From IMG/VR virus record IMGVR_UViG_3300044491_002161, positions 1-21,379 of that record: a stretch of 21,379 nucleotides of DNA, one strand, 5' to 3'. This document shows, piece by piece, positions 7,028 through 14,498 of the stretch; the stretch's first letter is position 1; the number at the start of each line of letters is the position of its first letter. Origin of the DNA: a virus. The position numbers and the translations under genes are program-made. The notes beneath the pieces were generated by a model. That model saw nothing but the letters and a program-made list of their open reading frames with translations. It ran no database searches and was not told the origin of the DNA.

Positions 7028-8608
7028 ATGGCAGTTGTACAAATTTCTAGAATACAACACAGAAGGGGAACTTCTGATAATTTACCTCAACTAGCAGTAG
7101 GTGAAATAGGATTAGCAGTAGATAACAGGAAAGTTTACATTGGAAACGGTGGAACAGATGCTCCAAAAACTGAGAACATTGAACTTTTAACAAATGTAAG
7201 CAGTGTTATCGACAGTGCGGAATCCTACACATACGCAGGTGCTCATGCAGGTTTTACAGCAACAACAGGCACCAGTGCCAATACTCCAACCACAAGAACA
7301 TTACAACGTAAGTTAGATGATTTTGCCAGTGTACTAGACTTTGGTGCAACAGGTGATGGAACTACTGATGACAGTGCCGCAATCAACAGAGCCCTCTATC
7401 AACTTTTTGCCAGAGAACAAAACACAAAAGTAAGACGCAGTTTGTATTTTCCAGCAGGTATATACAAAGTAGAAAGTGTGATAAAAATTCCTTCCTTTGC
7501 AAAACTAGTAGGTGAAGGACCTGAAAGCAGTATCATCAAAGGAACCAGTAGTTCAGTCACAGAGGTGGCAAGAACAGCAGACAGTCTACAACAAACTTCA
7601 AGTAATGTTGGAAGTGGGAGTGCAATACAACCAAAGTCAATTACAGTAGAAGGTATCAGTTTCAACACATCTGTAGACATAGATTGTTTTGTAGTTGATC
7701 AAGCACAGGATGTGCATTTTAGAAACTGTGAATTTAATGGACAATACACAAGTGCTCCTAGCATAGTAGGAAACAGCAATGCCGCTGTGTTGTTAACAAG
7801 TACAGCAAGTTACACCACACAACACATAACATTCAGCAGTTGTCAATTTGGTAAACACAATTTAGGTGTACTAGCAGACCACGATATGAAAAACATTGTA
7901 TTCAATGGCTGTAGTTTTAAAACACTGTTCAAAGGTTTTAAAATAGGTGAAAACAAAACAGGAAGTGCTCCTAGTGTAATAGGACCAAAAGGTGTAAGTG
8001 TAACCAATAGTCTATTTGATGCTATTTACAACAGTGCAGTTCATGTGTTCGCAGGTCCAGGTTTTATGAGTAGTTTTAACACATACAGAGATTGTGGTAA
8101 CAATGTACTAGGTACTGGTAATGCAACTGCTCCAGTTATCAATTACGCAGTTGGAGAATGTTATGCAATAGGTGACATTTTTGATCGACCAGATAGTGAT
8201 ATCACAACTCATGCAAGAATCAATGTAGATAGGAATCATGTAGCAAGTCTTGGTATGGAAGGTGCATTTGGTGTTAAATTTGGTGGTTACATCAGACAAT
8301 ATGGTCAAAGTGAAACACTAGACAACAACAGTACTGACCAAACAAGTTTACAGTTTGCTGATAATGGCAATAATTATGCAGTTGAAATAGATTATTTGAT
8401 TGAAAGAGGATCATTGTATAGACAGGGCAGAATGAGAATCACCCATAATGCAACAGCACAAGCCATAGATGATGATTTCAGTGAAAATAATGGTGATGTA
8501 GGTGTCACTTTTTCATTGACAAATTCAATAAATTTAACTACACTACAGTATACAACAACCAATACTGTAGACGCAACTTTCTTTTATAGTGTAAGAATAA
8601 TTAGATAA
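7028..8608 (+). CDS. Tail spike/fibre with Mtd-type N-terminus and pectate-lyase-like beta-helix
   Basis: This is a 526-residue receptor-binding or depolymerase-type tail protein. Residues 1 to about 45 (QISRIQHRRGTSDNLPQLAV, then GEIGLAVDNRKVYIGNG) match the N-terminal domain of the major tropism determinant and of many tail fibres; it docks to the particle. Residues about 97-115 (DDFASVLDFGATGDGTTDD) and the following FPAGIYKVESVI and LVGEGPESSIIKG are the start of a pectate-lyase-3-type right-handed beta-helix. Repeating strand patterns (ITVEGISFNTS, VHFRNCEFNG, ITFSSCQFGKH, IVFNGCSFKT) run to about residue 345. The C-terminal 130 residues are non-repetitive and may form the receptor-binding or trimerisation end. 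Whether it cuts polysaccharide is unknown. A strong ribosome binding site and late promoter precede it. Confidence 0.88.
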   Translation: MAVVQISRIQHRRGTSDNLPQLAVGEIGLAVDNRKVYIGNGGTDAPKTENIELLTNVSSVIDSAESYTYAGAHAGFTATTGTSANTPTTRTLQRKLDDFASVLDFGATGDGTTDDSAAINRALYQLFAREQNTKVRRSLYFPAGIYKVESVIKIPSFAKLVGEGPESSIIKGTSSSVTEVARTADSLQQTSSNVGSGSAIQPKSITVEGISFNTSVDIDCFVVDQAQDVHFRNCEFNGQYTSAPSIVGNSNAAVLLTSTASYTTQHITFSSCQFGKHNLGVLADHDMKNIVFNGCSFKTLFKGFKIGENKTGSAPSVIGPKGVSVTNSLFDAIYNSAVHVFAGPGFMSSFNTYRDCGNNVLGTGNATAPVINYAVGECYAIGDIFDRPDSDITTHARINVDRNHVASLGMEGAFGVKFGGYIRQYGQSETLDNNSTDQTSLQFADNGNNYAVEIDYLIERGSLYRQGRMRITHNATAQAIDDDFSENNGDVGVTFSLTNSINLTTLQYTTTNTVDATFFYSVRIIR

Positions 8609-8609
8609 A

Positions 8610-8625
8610 AAAGTATTCGTACTTT
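8610..8625 (+). terminator. Hairpin with TTCG tetraloop after the tail spike gene (possible terminator)
   Basis: AAAGTA (8610-8615), a TTCG loop (8616-8619) and TACTTT (8620-8625) form a perfect six-pair stem with a stabilising UUCG-type loop, directly after the tail spike stop codon. The stem is AT-rich and is not followed by a T run, so it is weak as an intrinsic terminator. It may instead protect the 3' end of the message. Confidence 0.4.
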
Positions 8626-8652
8626 AATCAATAAATCGCAAATATAGTATTT

Positions 8653-8671
8653 TATCATTTGGTTGATGATA
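8653..8671 (+). repeat. Inverted repeat before nrdA
   Basis: TATCAT (8653-8658) and ATGATA (8666-8671) are perfect inverted copies separated by seven bases. They lie in the 98-base gap before nrdA, about 36 bases from its ATG. This could be an operator or mRNA hairpin, or chance. No clear promoter boxes are seen in this gap, although the ATTAAATA at 8671-8678 resembles a weak late octamer. Confidence 0.3.
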
Positions 8672-8706
8672 TTAAATACAAAACAATTTTAACGTAGTAG
8701 GTCAAG

Positions 8707-11016
8707 ATGAATTCAAATATAAAAATTACAAAAAGAGATGGTACCAAAGAAAATTTAGATTTAGATAAACTGCACAAAGTGGTTTTTTATGCATGTGAAA
8801 ATATCACAGGTGTAAGTCCAAGTGAAGTTGAAATTAGAAGTCATCTACAATTTTATGATGATATAAAGAGTACAGATATACAAGAAACACTTATCAAAAG
8901 TGCCGCAGATCTTATATCAGATGAAACTCCAGGTTACCAATACGTAGCAGGTAGACTAATAAACTATCATCTACGTAAAATGGTATACAATGACTTTACA
9001 CCACCTCACCTTTATGAAATTGTTTGTAAAAATATCAAAGAAGGATTCTATGATTCTATGTTAACTGAAGAATATACAGAAGATGACTGGAATCAACTCA
9101 ATGACTACATCAACCATGACAGAGATGAAACATTAACTTATGCAGGAATGGAACAGTTCCGTGGCAAGTATTTGGTACAAAACAGAGTAACCAAACAAAT
9201 TTATGAGACACCACAGGTTGCTTATATGTGTATTGCCGCAAGTTTGTTTCACAGTTATCCTAAAGAAACAAGACTCAAGTGGGTAAAAGATTATTATGAT
9301 GCAATCAGTACATTTTATATAAGTTTACCTACTCCAGTAATGGCAGGTCTTAGAACACCACAAAGACAGTTTAGTAGTTGTGTACTTGTTGAAACTGATG
9401 ACAGTTTGGATAGTATCAATGCCACCACCAGCAGTATTGTAAAGTATGTAAGTCAAAAGGCAGGCATTGGTATTGGTGCTGGTAGTATTCGTGCCTTAGG
9501 ATCTCCAATTAGGAACGGAGATGCTTACCACACAGGTGTTGTACCATTTTATAAAATGTTTCAAAGTGCCACAAGAAGTTGCAGTCAAGGTGGTGTACGT
9601 AATGGTGCCGCTACATTATATTATCCTATTTGGCATCTTGAAGTTGAAGATCTGCTCGTGCTTAAAAATAACAAAGGTACAGAAGACAATCGTGTGCGTC
9701 ACATGGATTATGGTGTACAGTTTAGTAAACTTTTTTATGAGAGATTGATTAGTGGTGGTGATATCACACTGTTTAGTCCTAGTGACGTACCTGGACTTTA
9801 TGATGCATTTTTTGCCAATCAGGACAAGTTTAAAGAATTGTATGAAAAAGCAGAACGTAACACAAGTATCAGAAAGAAAACAATATCAGCATCAGAATTA
9901 TTTGCAAGTTTTATGGAAGAACGTAAAAACACAGGTCGTATATATCTTATGAATGTTGATCATGCAAATGAACACAGTAGTTTTAAAACAGATGTTGCAC
10001 CTGTCAAACAGAGTAATTTGTGTTGTGAAATAGATTTGCCTACAAAGCCTCTGAAAGATTTTAATGATCCTGATGGTGAAATTGCATTGTGTACACTGAG
10101 TGCAATAAATTGGGGGTTAATCAAAAGTCCAGATGATTTTAAAAAGCCATGTGAATTAGCAGTTCGTGGATTAGATGCATTGCTTACATATCAAGATTAT
10201 CCTGTGAATGCGGCCAAGAATGCCACAATGGGTAGACGTCCTTTAGGTATTGGTATTATTAATCTTGCTTTTTGGATGGCAAAGAATGATATGACCTATA
10301 GTAATCCTAACTTAGAAATGATTGATGAGTATGCTGAAGCATGGAGTTACTATTTGATAGAAGCCAGTGCTAAATTATCTATAGAACAAGGTCCATGTAT
10401 ATGGAACAATGAAACAAAGTATAGTGATGGTGTAACACCAAACATGACATACAAAAAAGATGTAGATGATTTAGTACCTCATGTAGAAAGAATGAATTGG
10501 AATAAACTAAGAGAAACACTAAAACACACAGGTATACGTAATAGCACACTAATGGCACTTATGCCTGCTGAAACATCTGCACAGATCAGTAACAGCACAA
10601 ATGGTATTGAACCACCACGTGCTTATGTTAGTGTGAAGCAAAGTAAAGATGGTGTGTTAAAACAAGTTGTGCCTGGATATCCAAGGCTAAAGAATAAATA
10701 CGAGTTGCTATGGGACCAACATAGTCCCCAAGGATACTTGAGTATTATGGCAGTGTTGCAAAAATATATTGATCAAGGTATAAGTGTCAACACCAGTTAC
10801 AACCCTGTGCATTATGAAGAAGAAAAAATACCTATGAGTACAATGTTGCAAGACTTATTGTACAGTTACAAGTATGGGTTAAAGCAGTTGTATTACTTTA
10901 ACACATATGATGGAAGTGGGGATGATATAGGAGATAGAGTACAAAGCATTACAATCGATGAATTGGATCAAGTACAAGAGGAAGATGATGCTCACTGTGA
11001 GAGTTGCGTAATATGA
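8707..11016 (+). CDS. nrdA: Ribonucleoside-diphosphate reductase alpha subunit, class Ia
   Basis: This 769-residue enzyme subunit reduces ribonucleoside diphosphates to deoxyribonucleotides with NrdB. The N-terminus (KITKRDGTKENLDLDKLHKVV) is an ATP-cone, so activity-site regulation may be kept. Active-site residues fall at the same numbers as in E. coli NrdA: C225 (QFSSC), N437, C439 and E441 (SNLCCEI), and C462 (IALCTLS). The radical-path tyrosines are Y729-Y730 (QLYYFNTYDG). The C-terminal shuttle pair is C764-x-x-C767 (AHCESCVI), spaced CX2C rather than the CX4C of E. coli. It overlaps nrdB by four bases (ATGA), giving coupled production. A weak AGG lies before ATG 8707. The glutaredoxin three kilobases downstream is a likely reductant. 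Confidence 0.97.
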   Translation: MNSNIKITKRDGTKENLDLDKLHKVVFYACENITGVSPSEVEIRSHLQFYDDIKSTDIQETLIKSAADLISDETPGYQYVAGRLINYHLRKMVYNDFTPPHLYEIVCKNIKEGFYDSMLTEEYTEDDWNQLNDYINHDRDETLTYAGMEQFRGKYLVQNRVTKQIYETPQVAYMCIAASLFHSYPKETRLKWVKDYYDAISTFYISLPTPVMAGLRTPQRQFSSCVLVETDDSLDSINATTSSIVKYVSQKAGIGIGAGSIRALGSPIRNGDAYHTGVVPFYKMFQSATRSCSQGGVRNGAATLYYPIWHLEVEDLLVLKNNKGTEDNRVRHMDYGVQFSKLFYERLISGGDITLFSPSDVPGLYDAFFANQDKFKELYEKAERNTSIRKKTISASELFASFMEERKNTGRIYLMNVDHANEHSSFKTDVAPVKQSNLCCEIDLPTKPLKDFNDPDGEIALCTLSAINWGLIKSPDDFKKPCELAVRGLDALLTYQDYPVNAAKNATMGRRPLGIGIINLAFWMAKNDMTYSNPNLEMIDEYAEAWSYYLIEASAKLSIEQGPCIWNNETKYSDGVTPNMTYKKDVDDLVPHVERMNWNKLRETLKHTGIRNSTLMALMPAETSAQISNSTNGIEPPRAYVSVKQSKDGVLKQVVPGYPRLKNKYELLWDQHSPQGYLSIMAVLQKYIDQGISVNTSYNPVHYEEEKIPMSTMLQDLLYSYKYGLKQLYYFNTYDGSGDDIGDRVQSITIDELDQVQEEDDAHCESCVI

Positions 11017-12197
11017 GTGTATTAGAATTAAAAGGTAAGAAAAAACATACAGAAAAATTAGCATTTTTTGATGGCGACATCGGAATGCAAAGATATGATA
11101 CAGTAAAGTATAGACAGTTTGATAAACTAACTGACAAACAGTTGGGTTTCTTTTGGAGACCTGAGGAAGTAGATATTCTCAAGGATTCAAAAGACTTCAA
11201 AGATTTAACCACACACGAAAAACATATCTTTACAAGTAATCTAAAAAGACAGATACTATTAGATAGTGTACAAGGACGTGCACCTGTAGAAGCATTTGGT
11301 AGTATCACTAGTTTACCAGAATTAGAAAACTGGATCATTACTTGGACTTTCAGCGAAACGATTCACAGCAAAAGTTATACACACATCATAAGAAACATTT
11401 ATTCAAATCCAAGTAAAATTTTTGATGAAATGAATGACATCAAAGAGATTGTAGAATGTGCTAACAGTATTACAGAATGTTATGATGAACTGATTGAAAA
11501 GTCACAGGTATACAATCTGTTTGGTGAAGGTGAACACGAGATCAATACATTCAGAGACACTGGTGGATTTAAAGCAGAAACTAGCACAAGAGTGCAAGTT
11601 GGTATGCCTAAAACTATCACAGTAAATTTGTATGAACTAAAAAAATTATTGTATAAAACATTGATGAGTGTAAACATACTAGAAGGCGTACGTTTTTATG
11701 TGAGTTTTGCATGTAGTTGGGCGTTTGCTGAACTTAAGAAAATGGAAGGCAATGCTAAGATCATTAAGTTTATTGCACGTGATGAAAATGTACATTTAGG
11801 ATCTACACAACAACTTTTAAAAATACTTCCTAAAGACGATCCAGACTATGCCAAGATAGCACAAGAAGTTGAAGATGAATGTATACAAATGTTTGTTGAT
11901 GCAGTTGATCAAGAAAAAGCATGGGCTGACTATTTGTTTTCAGATGGCAGTATGATTGGACTTAATAAACAGTTATTAGAAGATTATATTGAATGGATTG
12001 CAAACAAAAGAATGATTGCAGTAGGATTAAAAAGTCCATACAGTGTGCCAGCGGCAAATCCTTTGCCATGGACACAAAAATGGATATCAGGTGGAGAAGT
12101 ACAAGTGGCTCCACAAGAAACAGAAATATCAAGTTATATCATAGGTGGTACCAAACAGGATGTCGACAAAGACACATTCTCAGGATTTAGTCTCTAA
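11013..12197 (+). CDS. nrdB: Ribonucleoside-diphosphate reductase beta subunit, class Ia
   Basis: This 394-residue radical-generating subunit is counted from ATG 11013, which overlaps the nrdA stop (ATGA); a TTG nine bases upstream is less likely. Iron and radical residues are complete: D84 (ILLDSVQGR), E115 and H118 (FSETIHS), radical Y122 (SYTHIIRN), E224 (ILEGVRFY), and E258 and H261 (ARDENVHLG). W48 of the radical pathway is also present. Numbering equals E. coli up to Y122, then an insertion of about 20 residues shifts E204/E238/H241 to 224/258/261. It is therefore a standard diiron-tyrosyl class Ia subunit. It works with NrdA in the cytoplasm. Confidence 0.97.
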   Translation: MSVLELKGKKKHTEKLAFFDGDIGMQRYDTVKYRQFDKLTDKQLGFFWRPEEVDILKDSKDFKDLTTHEKHIFTSNLKRQILLDSVQGRAPVEAFGSITSLPELENWIITWTFSETIHSKSYTHIIRNIYSNPSKIFDEMNDIKEIVECANSITECYDELIEKSQVYNLFGEGEHEINTFRDTGGFKAETSTRVQVGMPKTITVNLYELKKLLYKTLMSVNILEGVRFYVSFACSWAFAELKKMEGNAKIIKFIARDENVHLGSTQQLLKILPKDDPDYAKIAQEVEDECIQMFVDAVDQEKAWADYLFSDGSMIGLNKQLLEDYIEWIANKRMIAVGLKSPYSVPAANPLPWTQKWISGGEVQVAPQETEISSYIIGGTKQDVDKDTFSGFSL

Positions 12198-12663
12198 AAT
12201 TTACAAATGGATTGACGAGGTACTGAGTGTACCAAATCCAGTTTTTAATAACTTACCGGCTTGTCCATATGCAAAGCAAGCCTGGAAAGACAACAGAGTA
12301 ATAGTCAAAGAACATGCAAGTTGGATAGATGCTTACAGTGATGTTGTAACTAGAAGTTATAACTTTAATGAATATGATGTTGTAATATTTGCATTTCCAC
12401 GTGAAAGTATTACACCAATGCATCTAAGTCAAGCAGTAGAAACACTTAACACTACATGGACACATGATCATGCAGTTATACTAGAAGATCATCCTGATGA
12501 ATTAGAAACAGTTAAAGGTTTTAGATTGAACTTTGGTGAATGTTGTTTGTTGTTTGTACAATCTCGTGGTAAATTAAAAACAGCAAGAGCAGACCTAGAA
12601 AGCAAAGGTTATTACAAACATTGGTCAAAAGAATATAAACAAGATGTCCAACACATACGTTAG
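12160..12663 (+). CDS. Unknown phage protein downstream of nrdB
   Basis: This is a protein of about 167 residues. ATG 12160 is chosen over an upstream ATG at 12145 because it reduces overlap with nrdB, but both remain possible and neither has a strong ribosome binding site. The sequence MSTKTHSQDLVSKIYKWIDE starts a helix. PACPYAKQAWKDN near residue 35 is a conserved-looking cysteine motif. EYDVVIFAFPRESITP near residue 75 looks like a buried strand. I recall this type of gene next to nrdAB in marine T4-type phages, without a proven role. The gene context suggests nucleotide metabolism or redox support, which is inference. Confidence 0.7.
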   Translation: MSTKTHSQDLVSKIYKWIDEVLSVPNPVFNNLPACPYAKQAWKDNRVIVKEHASWIDAYSDVVTRSYNFNEYDVVIFAFPRESITPMHLSQAVETLNTTWTHDHAVILEDHPDELETVKGFRLNFGECCLLFVQSRGKLKTARADLESKGYYKHWSKEYKQDVQHIR

Positions 12664-13090
12664 AATAAATTTAGAAAGGACATCATACCATCCTTTGATA
12701 AATGCCAAAGTAATTGTAGATCCTCCTGTAAAAAAATTACTAGACATCTATGAAAAGTATTGTGATTATAAACAATTCGAAAGTCCATACCCCTTTTATC
12801 CAGAACATTTTGGTAAAGCAGATACAGAACTAATAGGTTACTATGATGATGGTGAACTTATTGCTTGGAGTTATTATTTTATTGTAAATAAGCACATAGT
12901 AGAAAGTTTACAGTTTGCTTGGGATTATCAAAGACCAGATTATAGGTTAGGTATAATGAGTATGAAGCACGAATGTTGGTTCTACAAATCCAAAGGATAC
13001 AAGCAAATACTGTTAGGCGAATATGATGAATACAAAGAACAATTTGATGGATATGAAAAAGTCGGAAGAAGACTGGTGGCATCAACCTGA
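12644..13090 (+). CDS. GNAT/Ate1-like acyltransferase-fold protein (tentative)
   Basis: This 148-residue protein overlaps the previous gene by 20 bases. The central part, ELIGYYDDGELIAWSYYFIV followed by LQFAWDYQRPDYRLGIMSMK and CWFYKSKGYKQILLGEYDEY, resembles the fold shared by GNAT acetyltransferases and arginyl-tRNA-protein transferases: a strand, a beta-bulge substrate strand, an R-x-x-G-type acyl-donor region (RLGIMS), then a helix. The similarity is by eye only. If real, the target would be a protein or small molecule. No strong ribosome binding site is seen, so translation is probably coupled. Confidence 0.6.
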   Translation: MSNTYVRINLERTSYHPLINAKVIVDPPVKKLLDIYEKYCDYKQFESPYPFYPEHFGKADTELIGYYDDGELIAWSYYFIVNKHIVESLQFAWDYQRPDYRLGIMSMKHECWFYKSKGYKQILLGEYDEYKEQFDGYEKVGRRLVAST

Positions 13091-13745
13091 TGATTGCGAT
13101 CTATGGCATGACAACATAAAACACCGTTGGGTGTTTAATAAACTAGAAGTTGCAGTACGTTGTGGATACACAGCAGGTCCTGTACCCGTGTTACCACCTG
13201 TGGCAGGATACTATTGTCTGCGACCTATTTACAATCTAATAGGAATGGGCATAGGTGCTAGACGTGTGTATTTGGACACTGTAGATAATGATGTAGTTTA
13301 CAAGGATTCATATCCTAGTTCATTTTGGTGTGAATGGTTTGACGGTCCACATTACAGTATAGATTATGAATGGAAAAGAGGCAAATGGAAACCTGTGTTT
13401 GCTACACAGGGTTTTAACACACCAGAGAATATAGTACAGTTTGAACGTTGGATAAAAATTGATCCACCAGACATTCAACTTTATGGTTTTATAGATGACC
13501 TCAAAGACAACAAAGTGCTGAACATAGAATTCAAAGGTGACAAAGTTTTAGAAATACATCTACGGCATGGGAACATTAATGGAGACTGGTATGGTTTAGA
13601 TGCTAAAGAAATTATCCCTATTTGGCAAAACACACCAGAAACAGTTAAAACAAATTATCAAGCACAAGGATATAAATTTATCAGCAGACCTGCAGATACA
13701 TTAGGTTGGGTAGAAATTGAAAGAATAGGATTTTATTACAGATGA
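13053..13745 (+). CDS. Unknown phage protein, possibly ATP-grasp-like
   Basis: Starts at 13023, 13026, 13047 and 13053 are all in frame; 13053 (MKKSEEDWW) is chosen because it leaves the smallest overlap, giving about 230 residues. The protein is rich in tryptophan (for example DDCDLWHDNIKHRWVFNKLE). A glycine-rich string, RPIYNLIGMGIGARRVY, near residue 60 is followed by FWCEWFDGPHYSIDYEW. The arrangement of a KL-containing helix, a nucleotide-loop-like segment and E-x-H near the C-terminus (KVLEIHLRHG) recalls an ATP-grasp fold, which is a weak inference. Proteins of this type are widespread in phages, with unknown roles. Confidence 0.65.
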   Translation: MKKSEEDWWHQPDDCDLWHDNIKHRWVFNKLEVAVRCGYTAGPVPVLPPVAGYYCLRPIYNLIGMGIGARRVYLDTVDNDVVYKDSYPSSFWCEWFDGPHYSIDYEWKRGKWKPVFATQGFNTPENIVQFERWIKIDPPDIQLYGFIDDLKDNKVLNIEFKGDKVLEIHLRHGNINGDWYGLDAKEIIPIWQNTPETVKTNYQAQGYKFISRPADTLGWVEIERIGFYYR

Positions 13746-13933
13746 TGATACTAGGATATATACTTACAATGGTGTTTATAGATGTACAAGGTAATGTACA
13801 AGGTAAAGCACTAAATTACTATATAACACGCCAAGAGTGTCATGCTGATGTAGTAGAAAAAGAATTACAAGCACAACCTGGAATAGGTTACGTTTGTTTA
13901 GAAGATACATCAAATACAGGAGAAAAAATATGA
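13742..13933 (+). CDS. Small protein with hydrophobic N-terminus
   Basis: This 63-residue protein overlaps the previous stop (ATGA). Its first 14 residues (MMILGYILTMVFID) are hydrophobic and may be a signal peptide or a short membrane anchor. The rest is polar with two cysteines (QECHADVV and GYVCLED) that could pair by a disulfide if the protein is exported. No family is recognised. It overlaps the glutaredoxin gene start by four bases, so it is probably in the same transcript. Confidence 0.55.
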   Translation: MMILGYILTMVFIDVQGNVQGKALNYYITRQECHADVVEKELQAQPGIGYVCLEDTSNTGEKI

Positions 13934-14202
13934 TCACAGTTTACACAAAAGATTTATGTGGGTACTGTCATATGGCTATGTCATACCTAGACAAGCATGA
14001 GATAGAATACAAGGAGATTAACATTGACCATAACACAGAGGCTAAAAATTTTCTTAAAGAGGCTGGGCACTCTACTTGCCCACAGATCTACAACGGTGAC
14101 AACTTGCTCGTCGAAGGTGGTTGTAACGGATTACTTGCATTATCAAAACAAGAAATACTTGAAAGAGTAAATGGTTTTGATCTTGGCAAATTTGAAATAT
14201 AA
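13930..14202 (+). CDS. Glutaredoxin
   Basis: This 90-residue dithiol glutaredoxin starts at ATG 13930, supported by AGGAGA at 13918-13923; an upstream in-frame start at 13894 would add an unlikely basic tail. The active site is C10-G-Y-C13 (TKDLCGYCHMA), and the cis-proline loop is T49-C50-P51 (HSTCPQIY). The GGCNGL glutathione-binding segment follows near residue 63. It would pass electrons from glutathione to ribonucleotide reductase and other phage enzymes. Its nearness to nrdA and nrdB supports that role. Its stop codon overlaps a perfect late promoter octamer for the next gene. Confidence 0.93.
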   Translation: MITVYTKDLCGYCHMAMSYLDKHEIEYKEINIDHNTEAKNFLKEAGHSTCPQIYNGDNLLVEGGCNGLLALSKQEILERVNGFDLGKFEI

Positions 14203-14205
14203 ATA
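14198..14205 (+). promoter_or_regulatory. Perfect T4-type late promoter TATAAATA
   Basis: TATAAATA exactly matches the T4 late consensus. It overlaps the glutaredoxin stop codon and is followed by five bases (ATAGT) and the ATG of the PAAR gene at 14211. The predicted transcription start is the A of that ATG, as at 1113-1126, so the PAAR message may be leaderless. No Shine-Dalgarno site lies between. Confidence 0.75.
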
Positions 14206-14210
14206 ATAGT

Positions 14211-14495
14211 ATGTCCAGACCATTACAGAGATTAGGCGATATAAATGCCGCAGGTGGAAAAATTATTCTAGGTCATTTCAATGTGACTTGTAATGGAAGA
14301 CCAACAGCAAAATATATGAGTCTAGTAACTCCGCATCCAAGTTGTCCAAAGGTAAAAAAACACTGTGCTGCCAAAGCGGCCTTTCCAGGATCATTTAAAG
14401 TCAAAATAAATGGAAGTCCTGCTATTAGAGATGGTGACACTGATACCTGTGGACATCCTAGAGTTATGGGCAGTAATAACGTGAGATGTGGATAA
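14211..14495 (+). CDS. PAAR-motif spike-tip protein (gp5.4-like)
   Basis: This 94-residue protein belongs to the PAAR family that caps the membrane-piercing needle of contractile tails (T4 gp5.4 and type VI secretion). Signs are the opening RPLQRLGDINAAGGKI, the central GRPTAKYMSLVTPHPSCPK, and the end KINGSPAIRDGDTDTCGHPR with metal-binding candidates C45, H51, C85 and H87. The PAAR cone normally binds zinc through histidines and a cysteine. It is driven by a perfect late promoter and sits directly before a large structural gene, as expected for tail-tip genes. The protein confirms that the virus has a contractile tail. Confidence 0.9.
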   Translation: MSRPLQRLGDINAAGGKIILGHFNVTCNGRPTAKYMSLVTPHPSCPKVKKHCAAKAAFPGSFKVKINGSPAIRDGDTDTCGHPRVMGSNNVRCG

Positions 14496-14498
14496 ACA

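Noticed and set aside
10693-10700. Late-promoter-like AATAAATA inside nrdA
   Set aside because: It lies deep in an intact reading frame about 300 bases before the next gene; chance in AT-rich DNA is more likely.
11004-11012. Upstream TTG start for nrdB
   Set aside because: ATG 11013 overlaps the nrdA stop as ATGA and makes D84, E115 and Y122 match E. coli numbering.
12145-12159. Earlier ATG for the gene after nrdB
   Set aside because: It would overlap nrdB by 53 bases; ATG 12160 overlaps less and begins a cleaner helix, though the choice is not certain.
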